The translations under genes were made by a program, and so were the position numbers. Under the pieces are notes generated by a model, which saw only the letters and a list, made by a program, of their open reading frames with translations, was not told the origin of the DNA and searched no databases. A DNA stretch of 5,120 bases, taken from assembly GCA_002308955.1 (NCBI GenBank), contig DBWJ01000104.1:1-5120 (forward strand), given 5' to 3'. The DNA comes from Lachnoclostridium sp. UBA1241 (GTDB taxonomy: Bacteria > Bacillota > Clostridia > Lachnospirales > Lachnospiraceae). Positions 1-5,120 of the stretch are shown here, piece by piece; position 1 is the stretch's first letter; the number at the start of each line of letters is the position of its first letter.

Positions 1-20
1 GCCAATTCCGCCACAACTGC
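1..20 (-). tRNA. tRNA-Leu, 5' end only (runs off left edge)
   Basis: Read on the minus strand, bases 20 to 1 give GCAGTTGTGGCGGAATTGGC. This fits the start of a bacterial tRNA-Leu: a 7-base acceptor strand (GCAGTTG), T8, G9, then the D-arm GGCGGAATTGG that is characteristic of tRNA-Leu and differs from tRNA-Ser and tRNA-Tyr. The anticodon, variable arm and 3' end lie outside the window, so the isoacceptor cannot be named. A strong promoter ends about 12 bases upstream, so the transcript would start almost at the tRNA 5' end, which supports the call. Further tRNAs may follow in the same transcript outside the window. Confidence 0.82.
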
Positions 21-31
21 AAGCAAGAGTT

Positions 32-60
32 ATAATATCAGTTTTCTTCCTGCATGTCAA
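32..60 (-). promoter_or_regulatory. Sigma-A promoter for the tRNA-Leu transcript
   Basis: On the minus strand there is a perfect -35 box TTGACA (55-60), a 17-base spacer, and a -10 box TATTAT (32-37), one mismatch from consensus. Transcription would begin near position 25, about five bases before the tRNA. Near-consensus promoters of this kind are usual for stable RNA genes. Confidence 0.8.
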
Positions 61-122
61 CTGTTAATTCTGGGAATCGGGACAAAAAAGCGCACTAACA
101 AAGAGGCCTGTTTGGAAGGGGT

Positions 123-935
123 TTAACCCTTCACGTTCGAGCCGCAGTACTCGCAGCAGCCGTTCGCATCCGGAACAGTCTTCGCTCCGCAGCAAGGGCA
201 GATAACGGGCTCTGCGGGAGCGGGAGCAGCCTGCGCAAAGGTGGGCTGAGCCGTGTTGCGGTTTACTTCGCCGCGAGTCATCGCTTCGATGGCGGCCTTG
301 ATATCGTTACCGATATTCATGCACTCATAATACTCGTTGATGCGGTTTGAATTCAAACCGAAGCCGGTCTGATGCACATTCCAGCCGGAAGCGTTCTGAT
401 TCATGGACTGCTCGCCGGTCTTGATATAGCCGCTCGAGATACCGAATTCCATATCATCGAAATAAGGATGATTTACACGGATGGTGGCGCGGAAATTGTA
501 AGAATACTCATAGCGCGGCGGATTGTAGCTGATGGGCCGTCCGTTCGCATCTTTCTGCTTGAGCTCGTTGCGGCTCTCCTGAATATCCAGGCTGCAGCCG
601 ACCGCCTGCGAGAAATCCAACACATCCGGATTCGCCTTGGCAAAATCGGTGGCAGAGGTTACCATGAAGGTCTGCGCATTGTCGTCAATGTACAGTTTCG
701 TGTACTTACCGATTGTTCTCGTAGCGTGGAAAGAAGCAACGCGGGAGCGGTTCTGCTCACGATAATTGAGCTGCTCCTGAATGTCCGCCTTCGTGCTGTG
801 GCGACGCTCGCTGAACCAGGGTGAGAGCTTGGACGCGCAGTCCTTACACATGTTACCGTCTTCCAGCTTCTTGTTTCCGAGAAGACCGATCTTGTTACCG
901 CAGAAATCACAATACTTCTTGTCAAAAAGTCCCAT
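123..935 (-). CDS. Zinc-finger protein with N-terminal DUF4428-like finger and C-terminal zinc ribbon
   Basis: The 270-residue product starts at the ATG at 935. A Shine-Dalgarno AAAGGAAGG (945-953) lies 9 bases upstream, and the predicted transcription start is near 961. An in-frame ATG at 956 would add seven residues but sits almost at the transcript 5' end with no ribosome binding site. The protein begins MGLFDKKYCDFCGNKIG and carries C9/C12 and C30/C33, a four-cysteine finger resembling the DUF4428 family. The middle (about residues 60-215) is soluble, probably beta-rich, and contains a basic and aromatic NPPRYEYSYNFRATIRV stretch. An Ala/Pro-rich linker (about 228-243) leads to a C-terminal zinc ribbon, C246xxC249 and C261xxC264. 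There is no signal peptide or membrane segment, so it is cytoplasmic. Proteins with this two-finger layout are common in Clostridia, but their role is not established; nucleic acid or protein binding is a guess. No convincing terminator follows it. Confidence 0.85.
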   Translation of the reverse strand: MGLFDKKYCDFCGNKIGLLGNKKLEDGNMCKDCASKLSPWFSERRHSTKADIQEQLNYREQNRSRVASFHATRTIGKYTKLYIDDNAQTFMVTSATDFAKANPDVLDFSQAVGCSLDIQESRNELKQKDANGRPISYNPPRYEYSYNFRATIRVNHPYFDDMEFGISSGYIKTGEQSMNQNASGWNVHQTGFGLNSNRINEYYECMNIGNDIKAAIEAMTRGEVNRNTAQPTFAQAAPAPAEPVICPCCGAKTVPDANGCCEYCGSNVKG

Positions 936-967
936 AAGAAGATACCTTCCTTTCATTTGTTGCAGAT

Positions 968-996
968 ATTATACCACTTCCATGAAGCAGATTCAA
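968..996 (-). promoter_or_regulatory. Promoter of the zinc-finger gene
   Basis: The minus strand reads TTGAAT (991-996), a 17-base spacer and a perfect TATAAT (968-973). The -10 box is preceded by TGG, an extended -10 element. Transcription would start near 961, giving a 5' leader of about 26 bases before the ATG at 935. This position makes the zinc-finger gene a separate transcription unit from the lipoprotein gene upstream. Confidence 0.75.
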
Positions 997-1053
997 GAAA
1001 ACGTGAAGATGAGATGATGATTTTAATGTTTCTGTCTGATTTACTAGTGCCCC

Positions 1054-1118
1054 AAAAAAAAAGAAATGGGCAACCCCTTCAGCTCATAAGAACTTACCGG
1101 ACAAAAAACCCATTTCTT
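1054..1118 (-). terminator. Long-loop hairpin followed by T-tract, likely terminator of the lipoprotein gene
   Basis: A perfect 10-base inverted repeat, AAGAAATGGG at 1061-1070 and CCCATTTCTT at 1109-1118, encloses a 38-base loop. On the minus strand the second arm runs directly into a T-tract (the A run at 1054-1062 on the plus strand, two bases of which belong to the stem). This is the layout of an intrinsic terminator about 56 bases after the lipoprotein stop codon. The loop is long for a terminator, but in the minus-strand RNA it contains a second small hairpin (AGTTC-TTAT-GAGCT, about 1081-1094), which would bring the arms together. On the plus strand no T-tract follows, so termination there is not expected. 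Confidence 0.6.
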
Positions 1119-1174
1119 CTAGACCATATACTACCAAAAAGGTATCTGAATGTCAATCAAAAAATCAAAGAGAA

Positions 1175-2155
1175 TTATTGCCGTTCCAGGATGATTTCAA
1201 CGCCCGGAAATGTGCCCGGAACCGGCTCAGGCTGCATACGGATATGCAGAAACTTCGGAACCGCATCTTCCCCTTCGGATGTTGCCTGATTCTTGTCTTC
1301 GAAGCAGAGGTACATCTCGTGGTCAAGTGCCGTTGCCCAAATCAGCCAGCCACGCTCCGGATCGAGCGTTCCGGTAAATTCCAGATCGTCCACAACCACG
1401 TGGATGCTTCCGTCCGCAAGGATGTCCGCGTAGGCATTCTTCACCGTGACCGGATGGGACGAGGAGACCTCCTCTGTCCGGTTCAGGGACTCCTCGCTGA
1501 GCGCAAAATGTCCCGTAAACTTCTCAACCTCCCACCAGAGATCGTCGCCGAAGTCAATCAGCGCACCGGTCCCGACGACATTGCCGGTGCCCGCGATGGT
1601 CCGGTACTCCTTGCCGTTGATGGTAACCGTGAACGGTTGGACCTCTGCCTCCTCGCTTGTGGCGGAAAGCAGCATGTCGCGCATGGCGTGTAATTTGCCG
1701 ATGCCGTCCGCGTCGGGCATATGGTTGGTGCCGAAATCATAATCCCGGTTCGCATAGCGGCAGGAGACGCGAATCTGCTGCGCCTTGTCAAACTCCGGCG
1801 TATCCGGCCCGATCGTATACCATTCGGTCAACTTGTGAATGTCATTATAATCCTTCAAATCGTAAAGCACCTGCGCGGTTTCCGCGTAGAATTTTTGCAT
1901 GGTCCCGTCGGGGTGCGTGATGTTAATTACGCACCGCCCCGCGGTGTAATAAGCGTATATACTAAGGGTGTTGCCCGCTTCGTCGGTCTCCGTGTACCGG
2001 AACTGGTCCAGGTATTTCTCCCATTCATAAACGGTTGGATTGTTCGTCGGTTTCTTCATATCGTCATCCTCATTCTTCGTGCATGCGGCCGCAGGAACGC
2101 AAAGCAAAGCACACACAATCACGAAGATAATCCTCCGCAACTTACTTTTATTCAT
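1175..2155 (-). CDS. Putative secreted lipoprotein, function unknown
   Basis: The 326-residue product starts at the ATG at 2155, with GGAGG nine bases upstream. In-frame GTG and ATG codons slightly further upstream overlap that ribosome binding site and are less likely. The N-terminus is a type II signal peptide: basic MNKSKLRR, a hydrophobic run IIFVIVCALLCV, and a lipobox-like PAAAC with the lipidated cysteine at residue 25. A charged Asn/Asp/Lys/Thr-rich linker follows. The mature part should be anchored to the outer face of the membrane. It has no catalytic motif that I recognise. It is acidic, rich in Tyr and Trp, and looks largely beta-stranded, with FTVTINGKEY near residue 173 and DDLWWEVEKF near residue 202. 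It has its own promoter and terminator-like hairpin, so it appears monocistronic. A substrate-binding or cell-surface sensing role is possible but not shown. Confidence 0.85.
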   Translation of the reverse strand: MNKSKLRRIIFVIVCALLCVPAAACTKNEDDDMKKPTNNPTVYEWEKYLDQFRYTETDEAGNTLSIYAYYTAGRCVINITHPDGTMQKFYAETAQVLYDLKDYNDIHKLTEWYTIGPDTPEFDKAQQIRVSCRYANRDYDFGTNHMPDADGIGKLHAMRDMLLSATSEEAEVQPFTVTINGKEYRTIAGTGNVVGTGALIDFGDDLWWEVEKFTGHFALSEESLNRTEEVSSSHPVTVKNAYADILADGSIHVVVDDLEFTGTLDPERGWLIWATALDHEMYLCFEDKNQATSEGEDAVPKFLHIRMQPEPVPGTFPGVEIILERQ

Positions 2156-2198
2156 TCCTCTCATCCTCCGCACCGGTCCTTTCCCGAATCTACGGAAA

Positions 2199-2228
2199 AT
2201 ACTACACCCATCCGGAAGTCTCCGTCAA
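2199..2228 (-). promoter_or_regulatory. Candidate promoter of the lipoprotein gene
   Basis: The minus strand has TTGACG (2223-2228), an 18-base spacer and TAGTAT (2199-2204), which match consensus at 5 of 6 and 4 of 6 positions. Transcription would start near 2192, leaving a leader of about 37 bases that contains the GGAGG ribosome binding site. The placement is right, but the -10 box is only moderate. Confidence 0.5.
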
Positions 2229-2359
2229 GTGCGGGCTGTCCGGCAGGGGCTTCTTACGGCTCCTTTTTCGGAAGAAAAGCAAAATTCGGCAAGAAAAATA
2301 TGGTAGAAAAAAGCACAGTATGATAAGATGGAAGCAGATTAATTCCCGGGAGAGAAAGC

Positions 2360-2701
2360 ATGGCTACCATCAACGTTTACAAGCAGTATTTCGAGGCGAA
2401 AGGCACTTTCAACGGCGTACCCAGAAGGGGCGCGCTAGTGATGCTGATTTCCGACTCGTGCGAGGGGCGGATCCGCTATGACGCGGCGGTGTCATTTTTC
2501 GCACATCGGGATGAGGAGGACTTCGCGGTTTCCTATGACGCCTTCTTTGAAAAGACCTTGTACGAGGGCAAGGGAAGGCGTTCGAAGAAGCGCGAACAGG
2601 CGCTTATGGCGGAGCTGCAGGATATAATTAATGCGATTTCGGCCGAGCAGAATGCGGAAGTTTTGTGGGAGAAACCGCTTCGGGAAGCGGAGAGAGGGTA
2701 A
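2360..2701 (+). CDS. Hypothetical 113-residue protein
   Basis: The start at 2360 is preceded by GGGAG seven bases away (a spaced Shine-Dalgarno), and the codons use the same GC-rich third positions as the neighbouring genes, which supports real coding. I do not recognise the family. The N-terminal two thirds (MATINVYKQYFEAKGTFNG, then RGALVMLISDSCEGRIRYDAAVS) looks beta-rich and would suit a small mixed alpha/beta fold. A short basic segment (GKGRRSKKREQ, about residues 71-81) leads to a C-terminal amphipathic helix. No signal peptide, membrane segment or cysteine cluster is present, so it should be cytoplasmic. It is divergent from the lipoprotein gene and shares the 204-base gap 2156-2359 with it. 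No terminator is visible after it, so its transcript may read through into the T-box leader downstream. Confidence 0.75.
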   Translation: MATINVYKQYFEAKGTFNGVPRRGALVMLISDSCEGRIRYDAAVSFFAHRDEEDFAVSYDAFFEKTLYEGKGRRSKKREQALMAELQDIINAISAEQNAEVLWEKPLREAERG

Positions 2702-2705
2702 CAGA

Positions 2706-2768
2706 ATGGGAGAAATCAGAAACAGCCTGATTGACGCGTTCCGAATCGAAGAAGAAGCAACAATGTAA
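2706..2768 (+). CDS. Possible 20-residue small ORF
   Basis: The ATG at 2706 opens a 20-codon frame (MGEIRNSLIDAFRIEEEATM) ending in TAA at 2766-2768. It begins 4 bases after the stop of the 113-residue gene, and a purine-rich GGAGAGAGGG within the end of that gene could serve as its ribosome binding site. It ends 8 bases before the -35 box of the T-box promoter. The peptide is acidic and would form one amphipathic helix. Its spacing suggests translational coupling, but a frame this short can arise by chance, and I know of no matching peptide. Confidence 0.3.
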   Translation: MGEIRNSLIDAFRIEEEATM

Positions 2769-2776
2769 AAAACCTG

Positions 2777-2805
2777 TTGACATTCCCGAAAAATGGTTTT
2801 ATAAT
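2777..2805 (+). promoter_or_regulatory. Perfect consensus sigma-A promoter of the T-box transcript
   Basis: TTGACA (2777-2782), a 17-base spacer and TATAAT (2800-2805) all match consensus exactly. Transcription should start near 2812. A strong unregulated promoter is typical where control is exerted afterwards by transcription attenuation, as by the T-box here. Confidence 0.9.
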
Positions 2806-2811
2806 GTGCCT

Positions 2812-3093
2812 AATTTACAACTAAATATCGTTCAAAAGCTGTGACGAAGACGGTTTCGGGAACGCATTTTCAGAGAGTCGGCGGCTGGTGTGAGCCGATA
2901 TTGCCAAACGAATGAACCAATCCCTTCCGAGCTGAAGGTCTGAACACCGAAAGGCTATTAAGAACTTCCGTAAGTGCCGCGTCAAGGCATAGGATTTGAT
3001 GGAATCCGAAGAGTGGCGTACAGTGTACGCAAGTTGAGTGGTACCGCGGGTGAAAGGCTCGTCTCAAACGATTGTTTGAGGCGGGCGTTTTTT
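2812..3093 (+). promoter_or_regulatory. T-box riboswitch (tRNA-sensing leader), predicted isoleucine-specific
   Basis: This leader senses uncharged tRNA and lets transcription continue when the cognate amino acid is scarce. Stem I is visible: base AGCT (2837-2840) with AGCT (2930-2933), a GTGA/GAG kink-turn region, GAAG (2846-2849) with CTTC (2924-2927), the conserved AGAGAG (2873-2878), and the distal CTGGTGTGAGCC loop. Aligning the specifier loop with the B. subtilis glyQS layout (codon, one base, short helix, GAGC) places the specifier at ATC, 2920-2922, for isoleucine. Stem III is GCGTAC-agt-GTACGC (3016-3030). The T-box is TGAGTGGTACCGCG (3035-3048). Its UGGU bulge (3039-3042) would pair with ACCA of a tRNA with A73, which fits tRNA-Ile and argues against the frame-shifted readings AAT (Asn) and TCC (Ser). 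The antiterminator pairs TTGAG (3034-3038) with CTCAA (3063-3067) and GCGGGT with GCTCGT. The T-box call is firm; the specificity less so (about 0.65). Confidence 0.94.
3057..3093 (+). terminator. Intrinsic terminator of the T-box leader
   Basis: A stem of about 13 pairs, 3057-3069 with 3074-3086, closes a GATT tetraloop and is followed by six T residues (3088-3093). Its 5' arm includes the bases at 3057-3067 that form the 3' side of the antiterminator, so the two structures exclude each other. When charged tRNA predominates, the hairpin should stop transcription about 72 bases before the start codon of the synthetase gene. Confidence 0.92.
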
Positions 3094-3165
3094 ATTGCTT
3101 CAACATCACAACCTTTCAATCAATAAACGAAAGCAGCAGAGGCGCTGCGAAGAAAGGAGTCAACG

Positions 3166-5120
3166 ATGGGTGACAACATGGACCTGAAGCTTCAGGAGGT
3201 TGCGGAACGTATCCGCGAGATGCGTGAGATTGCCGGTTTCTCCGAGGGGCAAATGGCAGAGAAGACCGAAGTCAGTGTCGAAGAGTATGCGATGTATGAG
3301 GCGGGCAAGACGGATATGCCCTTCACATTTATCCATAAATGCGCACTGGCATTCGGCGTTGAGATGTCAGCCCTCCTTGAAGGACATACGGCTAAGCTGA
3401 CATCGTACACGGTTACGAGAAAGGGTGAAGGACAGATCACTTCCGAGGAGGAAGGCATCCTTATTAAGAACCTTGCCTCGAACTTTAAGAAGAGACTTGC
3501 GGAGCCCTATTGGGTTCGTTATGAGTATTCCGCAGAGCAGCAGAAGAAGCCGATTCATCTGACCAAGCACAGCGGACAGGAATTCGATATCGTTATGAAG
3601 GGCTGCCTGAAGGTTCAGGTCGGCGAGCATACCGAAATCCTGCATGAGGGCGACAGCATCTTCTACAACAGCTCCACGCCGCACGGAATGATCGCGATCA
3701 ACGACCAGGACTGCACATTTATCGCGGTTGTACTTCCCGGCGAGGACGTTGCCGAGCAGGAAATCGTGGATACCCTTGTGGAAGGCCGCACCGCGAAGAA
3801 GAGCTTCGTCTGCGACAAATTTATCCAGACGGTTGAGGACGAGAAGGGCCGCCTGAAGAAGATTGATTTCGTCAACGAAGAGAAGTTCAATTTTGCGTAC
3901 GACGTGGTTGACGCGATTGCCAAGAAGAATCCCGACAAGCTCGCGATGGTTCATCTTGACCGGAATAAGAACGAGAGACGTTTCACATTTCTCGATATGA
4001 GCAAGAAGAGCGGCCAGGCCGCAAACTACTTCAAGTCTCTCGGCATCGAGCCCGGCGACCGCGTTATGCTTGTACTGAAGCGCCATTACCAGTTCTGGAT
4101 CAGCATGCTTGCGCTTCATAAGATCGGCGCGATCGCGATTCCTGCCACTTACCAGCTGCAGGAGCATGACTTCGAGTACCGTTTCAAGTCCGCGGGCGTA
4201 AAGGCCATCATCTGCACCGGCGACGGCGACACCGCGAACCAGGTTGACCTTGCGGCGCCGCGCTGCGAGACCTTGATCCATAAGATTATCGTCGGCGAGC
4301 CGAAGGAAGGCTGGCGCAATTTCGACGAGGAGTACGTGATGTACAGCTCGCACTTCGACCGCGTCGAGAACAGCCCCTGCGGATCCGACCGCTTCATCAT
4401 GTTCTTCACCTCCGGAACGACCGGCTATCCGAAGATTGCCTGCCATTCCTACAAGTACGCGCTCGGCCACTACGTGACCGCAAAGTACTGGCATCAGGTG
4501 GAGCCGGACGGCCTGCATCTGACCATCTCCGATACCGGCTGGGGTAAGGCCCTCTGGGGCAAATTGTACGGCCAGTGGCTGTGCGAGGCACCCGTTTTCG
4601 TATATGACTTTGACCGTTTCCATGCGGAGGACATTCTGCCGCTGTTCGCGCAGTACCACATCACCACGTTCTGCGCACCGCCCACGATGTACCGCATGCT
4701 AATCAAGGAAGACATCAGCAAATACGATCTCAGTTCGATTGTTCATGCCACCACCGCCGGTGAGGCGCTGAACCCTGAAGTCTACAATGTATTCAAAGAG
4801 AAGACAGGCCTCCGCATCCACGAGGGCTTCGGTCAGACCGAGACGACGCTTGTTATCGGTAACCTCTACGGCGAGAAGCGTAAGCTCGGCTCCATGGGTA
4901 AGCCTACGCCGCAGTATAAAGTCGACATCCTCGATCCGGCCGGAAATCCCGTACCGGTCGGCGAAAACGGCGAGATCTGTATCTACACGAACGAGAAGAC
5001 GCCCTGCGGACTGTTCCGCGGCTACTATAACGATCCCGATCGTACGAAGGAAGCCTGGCATGACGGAATCTATCATACCGGTGACGTTGCCTGGAAGGAT
5101 GAGGACGGCTTCTACTGGTA
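3166..5120 (+). CDS. XRE-HTH / cupin / AMP-forming acyl-CoA synthetase fusion (3' end beyond window)
   Basis: The ATG at 3166 follows AAAGGAG (3153-3159) at good spacing; 651 codons are visible without a stop. Residues 12-72 form an XRE-type helix-turn-helix. About 110-190 is a cupin with H135, E139 and G146 of motif 1 and G162, P172 and H173 of motif 2. From about 240 onward is an ANL adenylating domain with the phosphate-binding TSGTTGYPK (415-423), GFGQTET (554-560) and YHTGD (636-640). The reaction expected is carboxylate + ATP + CoA to acyl-CoA + AMP + PPi in the cytoplasm. SDTGWGKALWGKLYGQW (about 456-472) resembles medium-chain acyl-CoA synthetases (MACS) rather than long-chain enzymes. 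The sequence stops at FYW, just before the expected YVGR; roughly 120-150 residues, including the catalytic lysine of the C-terminal lid, are missing only because the window ends. Upstream T-box control suggests a link to isoleucine, possibly activating 2-methylbutyrate; this is inferred. Other short or branched acids, or aryl acids, remain possible. Confidence 0.93.
   Translation, partial: MGDNMDLKLQEVAERIREMREIAGFSEGQMAEKTEVSVEEYAMYEAGKTDMPFTFIHKCALAFGVEMSALLEGHTAKLTSYTVTRKGEGQITSEEEGILIKNLASNFKKRLAEPYWVRYEYSAEQQKKPIHLTKHSGQEFDIVMKGCLKVQVGEHTEILHEGDSIFYNSSTPHGMIAINDQDCTFIAVVLPGEDVAEQEIVDTLVEGRTAKKSFVCDKFIQTVEDEKGRLKKIDFVNEEKFNFAYDVVDAIAKKNPDKLAMVHLDRNKNERRFTFLDMSKKSGQAANYFKSLGIEPGDRVMLVLKRHYQFWISMLALHKIGAIAIPATYQLQEHDFEYRFKSAGVKAIICTGDGDTANQVDLAAPRCETLIHKIIVGEPKEGWRNFDEEYVMYSSHFDRVENSPCGSDRFIMFFTSGTTGYPKIACHSYKYALGHYVTAKYWHQVEPDGLHLTISDTGWGKALWGKLYGQWLCEAPVFVYDFDRFHAEDILPLFAQYHITTFCAPPTMYRMLIKEDISKYDLSSIVHATTAGEALNPEVYNVFKEKTGLRIHEGFGQTETTLVIGNLYGEKRKLGSMGKPTPQYKVDILDPAGNPVPVGENGEICIYTNEKTPCGLFRGYYNDPDRTKEAWHDGIYHTGDVAWKDEDGFYW

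Noticed and set aside
61..122. Terminator after the zinc-finger gene
   Set aside because: A T-tract is present on the minus strand (the A run near 84-89), but the preceding bases give only weak pairing, about 4 base pairs, so no intrinsic terminator can be supported.
372..824. A 150-codon plus-strand frame within the zinc-finger gene
   Set aside because: It is antisense to a frame with two cysteine fingers and a promoter and ribosome binding site; the plus frame has neither and resembles no protein.
1721..2323. A 200-codon plus-strand frame overlapping the lipoprotein gene
   Set aside because: The minus-strand frame has a signal peptide, lipobox, ribosome binding site and plausible promoter. 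The plus frame is its shadow extended into the intergenic gap.
2319..2324. TATGAT as a -10 box for the 113-residue gene
   Set aside because: The placement is reasonable, but I see no acceptable -35 box at 16-18 bases upstream (the region is AAAATA-like), so I did not list it as a promoter.
2870..3067. A 65-codon minus-strand frame within the T-box leader
   Set aside because: It is antisense to a structured RNA whose conserved elements account for the sequence; no ribosome binding site was seen.
3095..3165. A second regulatory element between terminator and start codon
   Set aside because: GCAGAGGCGCTGC can form a short hairpin near 3135-3147, but there is no T-tract and it does not cover the ribosome binding site.
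3367..4659. A 430-codon open frame on the minus strand inside the synthetase gene
   Set aside because: It lies wholly antisense to a gene with clear ANL motifs and a good ribosome binding site. Its protein is low in motif content and rich in Val, Leu and Ala, as expected for the antisense frame of GC-rich coding sequence.
1..5120. Defence island, mobile element or CRISPR
   Set aside because: No transposase, integrase, nuclease, toxin-antitoxin pair or spaced repeat was found in either strand; the gene content looks like ordinary chromosomal housekeeping and metabolism.

Overview
The window looks like chromosomal DNA from a Gram-positive anaerobe of the Clostridia, most likely a Lachnospiraceae-type gut or rumen bacterium. 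The reasons are a T-box leader RNA, strong Shine-Dalgarno sequences, consensus sigma-A promoters, a lipoprotein signal peptide and roughly balanced GC content. The assignment is inferred from these traits, not from any search. No mobile element, CRISPR array or phage gene is visible.

Left part (1-2155), all on the minus strand. The first 20 bases are the 5' end of a tRNA-Leu that runs off the left edge, with its promoter at 32-60. Next comes a 270-residue protein with zinc fingers at both ends (123-935) and its own promoter (968-996). Upstream of that lies a putative secreted lipoprotein of unknown role (1175-2155), with a likely promoter (2199-2228) and a terminator-like hairpin with an unusually long loop (1054-1118).

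Right part (2360-5120), plus strand. A 113-residue protein of unknown function (2360-2701) is followed 4 bases later by a possible 20-codon ORF (2706-2768). A perfect TTGACA-17-TATAAT promoter (2777-2805) then starts a T-box riboswitch (about 2812-3093) that ends in an intrinsic terminator. Behind it is a large gene (3166 to beyond 5120) encoding, in one chain, an XRE-type helix-turn-helix, a cupin, and an AMP-forming acyl-CoA synthetase cut off by the window edge near its YVGR region.

The most interesting unit is the pairing of the T-box with the three-domain synthetase. Structural reading of Stem I points to the specifier AUC (isoleucine), and the UGGU of the T-box bulge fits a tRNA with A73, as tRNA-Ile has. 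Isoleucine-starvation control of a medium-chain/branched-chain type acyl-CoA synthetase suggests activation of 2-methylbutyrate, which anaerobes can reductively carboxylate to the isoleucine 2-oxo acid. This is a hypothesis; the T-box and the domain order are directly visible.
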